From: Vespa crabro
Lineage: Eukaryota > Arthropoda > Insecta > Hymenoptera > Vespidae
Reading direction: 5' to 3'
DNA length: 64,000 nt
Assembly: GCF_910589235.1 (NCBI RefSeq)
Contig: NC_060956.1
Location: 814,501-878,500 of the forward strand
The notes under the pieces were generated by a model. That model was not told where the DNA came from. It was given only the letters and a program-made list of their open reading frames with translations, and ran no database searches. Below are positions 50,638 to 61,520 of this stretch, piece by piece. Numbering within the stretch: the first letter of the stretch is position 1; each line of letters opens with the position of its first letter. A program made the position numbers and the translations under genes.

Positions 50638-51123
50638 TCCTCTCCGGTATCCTGTGGAACGGGTTTTACCTCCTCGTTTCGACCTGCATACTCCCACCAC
50701 CTCCTCTTCCTCCTCCTCTTTCTTCTTCTCCTCCCACTTGGTACTATCCTGCCCTCTTCGTAGCAACACCAACACCAGTACCAAGAGACCGACACAACAC
50801 CGGCGCTGGTGCCTCCTTCTCTCCTCAAGCAAGACCGCTCTGGAACACAGCTCGGCCTCGTCGTTTCATTGTCCTTTGGATAAGGAGGTGGGGTTGGGAG
50901 GTTTCCTCGTGTCAGAGTTACGAGTTCTGGTCCCGTTTCACGGGATAATTACGCGGCACAAAGCTTCTCGCTAATCGAACAACTTCGTACGCCCTCTCTG
51001 TCTCTCTATCCATCTCTCTCTCTCTCTCTCCCTCCCTCTCTCTTTCTCTACCTATCTATCTTTATCTCCCTCTTACACACGCCACACACATACACGTGTT
51101 CTTGTGTATGCTACCCGAACTAT

Positions 51124-51137
51124 AAGCCGGCCGGCTT
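51124..51137. repeat. 14-bp GC-rich palindrome
   Basis: AAGCCGGCCGGCTT is perfectly self-complementary. Confidence 0.6.
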
Positions 51138-51393
51138 CATTTCGCTCTTATCGTCCGATAAAGAGGCGAATAAAACGAGCGAAGAGTAAAGAAGGTGAGA
51201 TAGACAGGGAGATATAAAATAGGTGTTTCTTTATTATTCGTACACGATATCAAGAAGAAAGACATAGAAAGGGAATGAGACAGACCGATCTTTTCAACGA
51301 TCTTATTTGCGTACATGAGAAAATAAACGCGATTAGGAAAGACGATAGATTGTCCATTGGTTTTACAACGTGTTCGCTCTCCTTCTGTTCTCT

Positions 51394-51433
<40 letters not shown>

Positions 51434-51960
51434 TTCCGCTAGGCGGTGGTCTCTACGAAGGAAGGAACAATATTTCCGCTCTATTTGCCGTCGACTACAT
51501 CGTCCCGCGGCCAGTTTTCATGGCGCTAGAACGCGTTCATGTTTCTTCAAAGTGCGATTTAATGAAAACGGTACCCGATTCTTCGCTTCGAAGGAGACGG
51601 TTCTATTGTTACGAAAAATTTATTTTTTTCTTTCTTTCTTTTTTTTTTTTAATTTCCCTCTCCCTTATTAATCTTGATTACACCTACAAGATATTCTAAC
51701 AATTATGAAAATCATCGAGCAAAAAAAGAAAAAATCGTCGTGGATCCCTTCCTTCTTTCTTTTTTTTTTTAGAAAATCCTTTCGAGATCTTATCTTTTTT
51801 TCTTTTGAAGATGAAACAACGTAGATACGTTAAGAGTGTTCCACGTAAATTACGTTAGGGTTTCACGGTCGCGTGCAACTCGCCGTTATGTTTTTCCGTG
51901 GTTTTACCACGTCGTCGGTACCGTCTACGACGTTATACACGGCAACGGTCGTTGGTGCAG

Positions 51961-51979
51961 CATCTGGCAGGTGCAATTG
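51961..51979. promoter_or_regulatory. Triple E-box cluster
   Basis: Three CANNTG motifs occur within 19 bp: CATCTG (51961-51966), CAGGTG (51968-51973) and CAATTG (51974-51979). They lie in a unique, CpG-rich patch. CAGGTG is a class preferred by Snail/Zfh and Daughterless-type factors. Function is inferred from the motifs only. Confidence 0.25.
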
Positions 51980-52289
51980 CGGAAATAGAAGGTAATAGAA
52001 GCTCGTCCTTCTAGTTACGACAGACTATAATTGTATCGTGTTATACGTTTCTATTCCGCGGGTACCGCTTTATAAAGCGCTCTTGAGCTACGATTCGTCT
52101 TTAAAGTCCTCATTTATCCCTTTTCGAGCGAACCCAAAGATTTCTCCTTTGCGGAATTAATGGAAACTCGATTGCTACGTTCTATATTTTATTAGACAGG
52201 AACGATCGCGTTTCTTCTTGCATGCAGAAGACGTATCACGGAGTAAAGACCTAGGATTATTTTTTTATTTTTCTTTTTGTTTTGTTCTT

Positions 52290-52295
<6 letters not shown>

Positions 52296-52347
<52 letters not shown>
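52296..52347. repeat. (CT)n
   Basis: Pure CT repeat of about 50 bp. A run of 33 T follows at 52538-52570. Confidence 0.95.
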
Positions 52348-52349
<2 letters not shown>

Positions 52350-52535
52350 GAGAATGGAATGGATTACAACATCCTGCTGCTTTAATGCCAGGATTACGAC
52401 AACGTCGTAAGGTGTCGCTTGTCTCGTGAGAAAGCGGGTCGAAGCATATAGCACTTTGAAGCCCGGAATCGGTCTCTAAGAATCGTACTTTCGTAAATCT
52501 CGGTATTTTTCTGTTTTCTTTTTTTTCTTTTTTTT

Positions 52536-52571
<36 letters not shown>

Positions 52572-52781
52572 AGAAATCTAGTAATAGTTGAAAAGGTTAG
52601 ATTTAACAAGTAGAATATATTCGAAGTATATATAACAGGCAGTCTCGATGATAGTCTCGGCCGATATCTTGAAGCTTTCTCAGCTGCTTGAAAGTGGCTT
52701 ATGGTCAACTTGCTGATCTCGATCGGTGCAAAGCAGCACGCCACGCATACATACACACGCGCACACACAAACATTTACACA

Positions 52782-52818
<37 letters not shown>

Positions 52819-53745
52819 TTTCATTCTCTTTCTCCTTCTCCTCTTCTTTCTGTGCTCGGTTCGTTCCGACGAGCACGTAGAATGGAGGGAATCCGTTAAC
52901 CGCGGTTACTGCAGGCCGAGTAAACACACGTATAATCCTACCTGCCGGCGAAACGAATCGAGTATGTATGTGTTCATACGAAAGAGGGAGGGAGAGAAAG
53001 AGGGAGAGAGAGAGAGAGAGAGAGAAGGGAGAACGTAGAAACATGCTCGCGTAGATCCTGTTGAAAAGAGAGCAAGAGAGAGAGAGAGAAAGAGGGACGG
53101 GGGAGGGGAGAGGAAGGAAAGAAGAGGAGGGAAAGGAGACGGAAAGTTTGCAGTCCGGTGTGCATGGACGATCCGAAAGTACCGGTTTGTTAGGATCGTT
53201 TTCTGTGTTTTATGCTAAGTACTTTCGATAAGCGATCGGTGAGAGTCCGATTATTGGAAATTTCTGATGATCGTAGATTGCAATCGATAGCTCCCCCTCC
53301 CCCTCTACCTTTGCCTCCTCGAACGACATATTAAATGAAAGAGAATGATACAGTTCCTTGTCAGTTTATAGTATCGTGCAATAGATACGTGGTTTTTGTT
53401 GTTTTTTCTTTTTTTTTCTTTTTTTTTTTTTTTTTTTCTGAAAACATACGTGAAAAAGGAAAAAAGAAAAAAAAAGGAAAAGTATCGGCAACAGTAGGAA
53501 TACGCGTGGTATCGTAGTTAGGTAGGTCGCATATGCATTAACTGAATGACGACTGAAAAGCCGAACTAACTCTCGGAGGCTAGGATGACAAGTGCCCTCC
53601 TGGAGCGTGCGCCGAGCGAGTGAGATTGAGAGAAACAGAGATAGATGGGGGAAGAGAGGAAGCAGAAGGTATTACTGTCATACACACGCGTGGCACGCCC
53701 CACGTACGCACCTGATGGGAATTTAGTTTGACGCATGGTACGTTG

Positions 53746-53850
<105 letters not shown>

Positions 53851-55057
53851 TATGTGTGTATGTGAGAGAGAGAGAGACAGAGAGACAGAAATGAAAAAAT
53901 ACGGCAAAGAATCCAATTCGACCGAATTCCGCTCCTCTTTCTCTTTCTCTCTGGATCGCTCTCTCGTTCTTTCTCTTTTTTCACTTTTTCTCGCTCGGAT
54001 ATCAAAGCGCGCGAAATCGTCAGGATTATCTCGCGTTCATCCAATTTCGCATTTTTCACTCTTCTCTAACGACTATCGTCGATCTTTATCTGCGAACGTT
54101 TTGCCCTGTATTCTTTCGAAATATTTCCAAATGGAATCATCTGTGCTTTTCGTATCGTGATTTTCTTTTTTCTTTTTTTCTTTTTTTTCTTTTTTTTTTC
54201 TCTTTTTTTTTCCCCTGCACATGATAGATACTATCCAATATACAAATCCGGCAAAAAATAAAAAAACAAAGGAAAAAATAAAAAAAAAAAAAAAGAAGAG
54301 AAAAAAGAGGGGAAAAAGAAAGAAAATATTGATGAATTGCATATCCATCCTTGTAGTTCGTCGTCATAGTATGTGTTGTCGCATATGTTTAATAAGTTGC
54401 AACGCGAGTCGAGAAATGTTCGACCACGAAGCTACCGTATATAAATCCAAGGAAATCGCGATTTAACGATCTTGCGGAAGTTAACCGTCTCTTCGTCGGA
54501 AAGCGTTGCCGTCCAATCTCGTTATTTTAACGTGATTGGAAAGCAATACGGCCGACCGTTATCGTCGTACTTCGATAATGGCGTTCTAGATGTTACGCGA
54601 GAAGCAGTTCAACGACGGTAATAGCATTCCAGAACGGGACGCGAGCGAACATTGTTGAACTCTCTCGGAGGAAACGTCGTTGCAACAAACTATTACCGTT
54701 TACGTTCTTCGACAAAGCGATAATAATTTACGTATCCTTTTGTTATCACTTCTCTCTATATCTGTATGCATATATGTATATACATATATATATCTATGTT
54801 CCAAATAGATAAATAACGTGCATCAATTTTTATCTATTTCATTCGATAACCGATTTAATTATTTAATATCGTCAAAGTTTAATATATTTCTTCTTCTTTC
54901 TTTTTTCTTTCGTTCCTTTTCGCTCTTTTTATTCCAAGTAAAATATTTTTTCAAGGATAAACATTCTTCTCGTTCCCTCGTTTCTATCCTCGCCCTCGTT
55001 TGTTGTCCCGGAACATCGAGCTCGCTCTTTCTCTCTCTCAACGTCGAAAGATCTTCG

Positions 55058-55320
55058 ATGCGAGGGGTTTCTGCTTTCTTCTTTCTCTTTCTTTCCCTTC
55101 TCTGGACGTACGTCGAAGCCGTAAACTTGGCCGAAGATCCCTTCCATAAACGAGCGATATTGTGTTCGCGTCACGAACGCACACGTGCATCGGTCACGAG
55201 ACTGCAGGGAAGAAGGACGAGTCTCGAAAAAAGACGAAGAGGGACGAAGAGGAGAGAAACCCATAACTCGAGCTTACCCTTCGGTTTTCTCTCTCACTCT
55301 CTTCTTTTTTCTCCCTCTCG

Positions 55321-55368
<48 letters not shown>

Positions 55369-55513
55369 GTCGAACCTTCGTGCAGAGGAAAGAAAAAGGC
55401 ACTCAGGCGCTCGTAAAAAATCCTTCCGTCCTCCCTCTTTGTTTCTTTGCGCACGAATAATTACTCTTGCGACCTGCGACAAACCAAAGGAAGAAACTAA
55501 GCAGAAGGACTGA
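55058..55513 (+). CDS. ORF with a signal-peptide-like start, unidentified
   Basis: From the ATG at 55058 the frame reads MRGVSAFFFLFLSLLWTYVE, a positive n-region followed by a hydrophobic core and a plausible cleavage after VEA. Next come VNLAEDPFHKR and a second basic stretch, reminiscent of a dibasic-processed secreted peptide. Further on the frame passes through (CT)n at 55322-55359, which encodes Leu/Ser repeats, and it stops at 55511-55513. The hydrophobic core is itself coded by pyrimidine-rich DNA that gives Leu, Phe and Ser by chance. No homologue recognised. Confidence 0.15.
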
Positions 55514-55798
55514 ATGGTTTACTATGGTCTACTATGGTTTTAAAGCGTAAAGGTTCTTGCGCGTTTTAATTACTACTATCATTTGGCTTTGTTTTTTCCT
55601 TTTCTTTTTTCAAATAGAAGCATCGTGATAATTATTAATCGTCGATAACGAAATGTTATTAACGCGATGATTTATGGATTTGAGCATACCCGTTCTTCCT
55701 TGACTCCCCTCTCTTTTCCTCGTGGAAAATAAATACGTACGAAATGGCGGATATCATCTGACAATAGGAGAACACAATTTCGAATTCGCCGAGCTCGG

Positions 55799-55824
55799 CT
55801 TTCTCCTACGCGAGTAGGAGAAAG
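55799..55824. repeat. 11-bp perfect stem with GCGA tetraloop
   Basis: CTTTCTCCTAC and GTAGGAGAAAG pair perfectly across GCGA, a GNRA-type tetraloop if transcribed from the plus strand. There is no T run immediately after it and no neighbouring gene. Confidence 0.6.
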
Positions 55825-56350
55825 AATGAAAGGAGAAGAAGAAAGAAGGTAAATGCGTCCTTTTCCTGTCTGCAGTGGCAGCACTTTATTCGGCTCCTTT
55901 TCGTATTAGATTCTTAGGTAAAACGATATATCGTTCTTCGGGGACGCATCTGTTGCGGGTCCATAAATTTCCTTCCTCTCCTCCATCCTCTTAGACCACG
56001 ACCACCACTACCACTACCACCACCCTTCTTCCCCTTCTTGTATATCTTTGTATGCGTATGCTTTACTCGCTTCCTCGACAACTCGTAAATCAAACCGATC
56101 ACAATTTTTCTAATTTCACTCCTCGCCGTAACCACGATATCTTTTCCCCAAGTTTTAAGAATTATCGAGTCTATCTCTTTCTTCTTTTCTCTTACCTCTT
56201 ATTTCTTAACTTTGTCACTACGATAGAATAGATTAAGAAATAGATTACTTCGAAGATTCGTTCGAAGGATGGATCTTTTGTGTCTGTTACAATTAAACTA
56301 AATAAGGCAACTTTTCAAGATCGATCTGAGACGAATGAAATTTTATCGCC

Positions 56351-56965
56351 TTACAAATTAAACAAATAAGAAAACTTTTCCATGATCGTTCTTCGACAGA
56401 AGTTAAAGGAAGGGAGAAAAAGGAGGGAACGGGAAGAGTCGCGTAAAATCCACGATCTATTATCACGATCTTTAAGCACGATCTGAGTCGACAAAGTCGA
56501 GGGTAATAAGGTTTGAACTCGGTTCCATCGAGCGGACTCGTCTAATTTAATTCCAGCCACGAGCCCGTAATTTATCGACTTCTCTCTCTCTCTCTCTCTT
56601 TCCCTCTTTATCGCAAGCTCTCCGTTTTCGCTCGTTCCGCCGTTGCGGAGATAATCGTCGTAAGTTACATGGGAAACTATCTTATAGTCGTCGCCATGCG
56701 ACAACCAACTCGGAGATTCACTCTCCCGCTTTATTACACGCATCGAATGTACCATCACTATCTCTTTGTTTCGAACTCTATAATACTTAAGAGGGCATGA
56801 GAGTTTATCGGGCATACCTCTCATCATAATCTTCGAACACGATCGATTTTGCTTCTTATTTCTCGATTTTTCCATCTTCTCGCTCGTCACCTGCTCGCTC
56901 ATCCTTCGAAACCTACCTGCTGCCATCCGCACTCGCACACGCAACGCACACGCAGACACGCACAT
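56351..56965 (-). CDS. 204-codon ORF, mostly non-repetitive, unidentified
   Basis: This is the longest open frame in the window that owes little to repeats. It starts at an ATG at 56965 and ends at TAA at 56351-56353. A short (AG)n at 56581-56600 gives an Arg/Glu run in the middle. The rest is mixed, with pieces such as MRGMPDKLSCPLKYYRVRNK and YDDYLRNGGTSENGELA. There is no signal peptide or membrane segment, and I see no domain. In a CpG-rich window of this size, a chance frame of this length is not excluded. Confidence 0.15.
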   Translation of the reverse strand: MCVSACALRVRVRMAAGRFRRMSEQVTSEKMEKSRNKKQNRSCSKIMMRGMPDKLSCPLKYYRVRNKEIVMVHSMRVIKRESESPSWLSHGDDYKIVSHVTYDDYLRNGGTSENGELAIKREREREREKSINYGLVAGIKLDESARWNRVQTLLPSTLSTQIVLKDRDNRSWILRDSSRSLLFLPSFNFCRRTIMEKFSYLFNL

Positions 56966-57261
56966 TCTCTATATAGATCGTGCTCGTATCTTTTCATAGA
57001 CCGTCAAACGATTCCCGCTCTTTTTCCCGAGAGAAACCGCTTTTTCTCCCTCTCTCTCTCTCTCTCTTCTCCTCCCTTCTCCTCTCTTTTCCTCTTCTCT
57101 TCGTTCGAAAAGAATTCGTGCTCGTCAGCACACGTTCATTCATTATTCGCCCGTTTCATTCAATCGTCTCACGTGGCAACGGCTCGTTCCGATTCGAGGG
57201 ATCATAATCGTTTTCGATTCAAGCTCGCACGATGGATAAAGAATACATCCATGCATATGTC

Positions 57262-57297
<36 letters not shown>

Positions 57298-57943
57298 GTG
57301 TTTGTGTGTACATATATATATGGACTTAGGTATAAAATAAATCAATCGATCGTTTGGCTATCGTTTGGCTCGTCGAAGCAGAGTCGAAAGGATGACGCAA
57401 AAATGAGAGGAACGCACGCAATTTAATCGAATCGACTAATGTTTGTAAACAATTTCTGATGGATGACGTAGAAAGAAGAAAGAGAGAGAGAAGGAAAACA
57501 GATAGGGAGATATAAGTACATAGATTGGAATGGCCATGCGACGGCTAGTAATATCGATTTAGGAAAGCTTTCTCCACCGTCTTTTTCCTTTCTCTTTTTC
57601 GCCCCAGTGGAAAACGAGAACTCTATCCATTGGTCTCCTTTTTTCCCCTCTTCTTTTCTACCATATACACATCGGCTTCCTTATAACCGAGATATACCGT
57701 GTTCCTACTATATTTTTCCCCACTTTCTCGATACTTGTTCCTTTACTCACAATCAGTTATTTACTTTTCGCCTTTAGCCTCCTATCTCTATTCCGGAATT
57801 TTCTTCCAAGAAACCGTTCGATTCCTTTTTCTTGTATTTAGACGTCGCAAATAACGACGAGTTATTTCATTGTTGAAGCATAAAGCTTCGTCAAGATTTG
57901 GAACTTTCTTCTTCGTCGTCGTCATTCTCGTTCTCGTTCTTGT

Positions 57944-57986
<43 letters not shown>

Positions 57987-58345
57987 TTTCCTAGTCTTAT
58001 TACAACGAAGTATTCGAATGTTAAGTCACTCGCTAACGTGCTCTTTGAGTTTCTACTTTTCGAAGGAATTCAACTCTTTCGTAACGTTACATTCCAAGGA
58101 ACGAGTACTCCAAAAGTGCCGTTGTATTATACTTTTCTTCTTTCTTTTTCTTTCTTCTTCGAGAATGTCTCTGTGAAAGAAAGTTAGAAAGAAAGAAAGA
58201 GAGAGAGAGAGGGAGAGAGAGAGAGAGTGGCGTTAACCGTTTGACGTTTTCGTCTTTGCTACATAGCACGTAGAAGAGGATCCACTCGTTTCCACAGCAC
58301 AGCACGGCACATGTTTTTATCATGTACATATATTTCTTTTTCATC

Positions 58346-58348
<3 letters not shown>

Positions 58349-58395
<47 letters not shown>

Positions 58396-58428
58396 TGTGT
58401 GTGTGTGTGTGTGTGTGTGCGTGTGTGT
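58349..58428. repeat. (AT)n and (GT)n
   Basis: AT repeat about 58349-58387, then GT repeat about 58396-58428. Confidence 0.95.
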
Positions 58429-58813
58429 AGAAGACGAGTTCTTTTTCGTAGGATAAGATAGGCAAGGAGGAGGATGAGAAGAGCAACCTCGAAAATGTGT
58501 TTCTCTGGTAATAACAGTAGACGAGACATAATTACATCTCGTATTTGTGAGAGCTTACGAGAGAAAATCTTGTGCCGTGGGAGGTAAGTCTTTCTTTTAT
58601 TTTTCCGAGATGGAAGAAAGTGCGACGGAAATGAATTCTTCTCTTTATCTCTTTCTCTGTCTTTTTTGCCTTGGTCTATCTCAGGTATTGTTAAATCGGT
58701 AAAGAGCTTTCGTGCAAATTTAATTGTTCGACGAAGAGTTCGCTTAGTCGAGAGAGGCATAGGAAAGAGGAAAAAAGAGTGGAGACAGTGCGTCTTCCAA
58801 TTACATAATTTTT

Positions 58814-58852
<39 letters not shown>

Positions 58853-61151
58853 GAAAAAGTCGCCAACTTTTTCAGTACGCGAAGGTTAACGCGATTAGCG
58901 AGACGTCTCATGAAGTCGTCGGAACTTTCTTCTTACTAGCGCGAAAACTCGTGAAACGTCCCCTTTTGAAAAAGTACTTTGCGCTTTTCTATTTGGAAGA
59001 TTTTTATGGAAGAAAAGGAAAGAAAAATAGAAAAAAAAGAAAAAAAAAAGAAAAGAAAAAAATCACCTGACCTTATCTAAATCCTAAGTCATTATTTTCC
59101 GATAATAATTTATTCATAATCAAGGATTAAAAAAGGTATTGTTTTGGAGATATTTTCCAAAATAGGAAGTAAAGTTGTTTGCGCGATATTTAATGATTGT
59201 TATATATCGGATCGTGGCGGGTAAGAATACCCTGACCTTGAATCGCCAAACCATATCTAAGCACGCACAATGGCGTGGGCAAAGCTGTTAAACGTCGCGA
59301 CACATTGCGATAGCAGCTCGGGCTTTTTAGCAACGACGATGACAATGAACTTCTTCGCGTCTGTTTTTTAAAAGTCCATTTAATCGTCATTACATCTATT
59401 ATGTATCTTTATCGTCTGATACTCGTTGAAATTCGAAACTTTTCAAATGGTTGTATTAAATAAAGGTGGGGAGGGGGGTGAGATGAGGGGATATACCAGA
59501 GAGAACGTCGTTTATGTGTTTTCGCCGAGATCAGAGGTACACGATTATGCGAGTATACGCGTGTGTATAATAGAAAACGCCGATATCGCGGTATATAACT
59601 GGCACGAAACTCGATAAACCACCGATAACGCGGTGTCTGATTACAACGGCGACGGCGACGACGACGACAACGAAAAGCGTATTAAGATCCACACACGTTT
59701 TGCGCCTGATTAGTTGCTCAAAGGTGTTTTTTAACTTGACAAGTCATTGTTGCCATCAGTGTTGCAAATGTTTCGATCCCGGTACAAATGGATGCGTACG
59801 GTTCCTTTTCTTTTTTTTGCTTTTCTCTCTATCTCTCTTTCACTCGAAAGATATCTTTACGACGAATGCAAAAAAAGAACGATAACTCTTGGACGCGACG
59901 AGAAAAGAAAAAGGAAAAAAAAGAAAAAGAGAAGAAAAGAGGGAATGAAAAATCATATTAAACTCGACGTTATTCGTTCCCTCGCGAAACTTCCGTGTTT
60001 ATCTCTAGCGATAAGTACGAGGACCAGCTGAATTTAATCAAACTCGAACCGATAACGTTTAGAAAGAGATAACGTGTTTAGATCCATGCGCGACGGATAC
60101 TTACATACGTACATACATGCGTATATATGTATGTATGTATGTATGTATGTACGTACGCAGCTCGAATCCGATTTGAAGTACGCAACCGCAACTCTTCGCT
60201 CTCCCTCGTTTCCTTATCTTTTTTTAGAGTGCGCGGAGAATAGATAATAATAGCAATGACTTTGAGGCGAGCCGTCTCGAGCTGTTAAAAACGACCGCGA
60301 TACCAACTCGTGGAAATACGAAGCTCGAAAGCTTTTGTCTTTTCCAACGAATTTCAACCATTTTTTTCTCCTTTTTCTCTCTTCCTTTTTTCTTCTTCCT
60401 CTTCTTTTTCTTCTCCTTTTTTCTCTTCTTTTTCTTCTTTTTCATGTTTCACGCTTGTACGACGAACGATAATTAAAGAGATTAATTAATTTACGACAAG
60501 CTTGAGAAATCGTCTTTGCGAAGAGAATCGTTTTAATTGGCGATACTTTTCGATTCTCTCTCCCTCTCTCTCCGTTTCTCTTCGTATCGTGGTGACTTGA
60601 AAAGCGAATCGTCGATATATTTTTAACGTAGCGGCGCTCCCGGCGTGTTTAATTGCCTCTGTGGCAATCGTATCGTTCGCAGCTACGGCGAGTAGTAGTA
60701 CAGTGATCGACGGGTGCACTGTTCGACAAACTAATCGAATCCAATTCTATCTGCTTTTTCTTTCCTCTCTTTAGGATTATATCTGGCAAATAGACTTCGC
60801 GTTTCGACAAATTAATGGAATTCGTATCGCGTAACGTAATCGACGATTATTATATCTATCGTTTCCATTTTCATTTTGATTTTCCTTTGACCGCATCTCC
60901 TTTTCTTCGCGAAGGAATATAATCGTTAACGTTCCTTTTATTCGAAAGGAAATCGAAGGACTCGAGCTACGTTTCTCGTATGAAATTAATAACTCTAGTT
61001 GTTACGATTACTCGCGAAGGTGGTGGGCGTCGATGGAACGTATTCAGGGATATATAATATACGTAGGCGTATATAGAAGGGCGGATATGTATGACCACTT
61101 GACAAACGAGCATCAATGAACACGAACCGGATCGTCGACGTTCTCTCCTCT

Positions 61152-61191
<40 letters not shown>

Positions 61192-61192
61192 T
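61152..61192. repeat. (GTC)13
   Basis: Pure GTC repeat of about 40 bp. On the minus strand it gives a chance poly-Asp run. Confidence 0.95.
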
Positions 61193-61491
61193 AGAGTTGA
61201 CGGTAATATTCATTGAAAATCGATGAACGAACAGGACTAATTGCAAACTCGAATGTACTTACATCCTTACATCGATCGTCAATTTTCTTTCCCTATCGTC
61301 TATTTCGTTACGATCTACGAATCGAATTGTTTCCTTTCTTCTTCTTTTTCATCCCTCGCCAAAGTATAAAGTTCGAAGGAAAATTTGAATGGATTATATC
61401 CGAATTTATATTCGATCGCGTGACCATCGAAAATGAGAGAAAAACCTTTTCAATTGGTTTAACGATTGGTAGTGTAAGGTTGGGTAGGATA

Positions 61492-61520
61492 GGGAGGGAG
61501 GAAGGGAGGGAGGGAGGAGG
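61492..61520 (+). repeat. (GGGA)n, G-quadruplex-capable
   Basis: Repeated GGGA/GGA units supply five GGG runs with short loops. Confidence 0.5.

Noticed and set aside
61152..61192. Poly-Asp coding tract on the minus strand
   Set aside because: A pure GTC microsatellite; the short frame around it has no other support.
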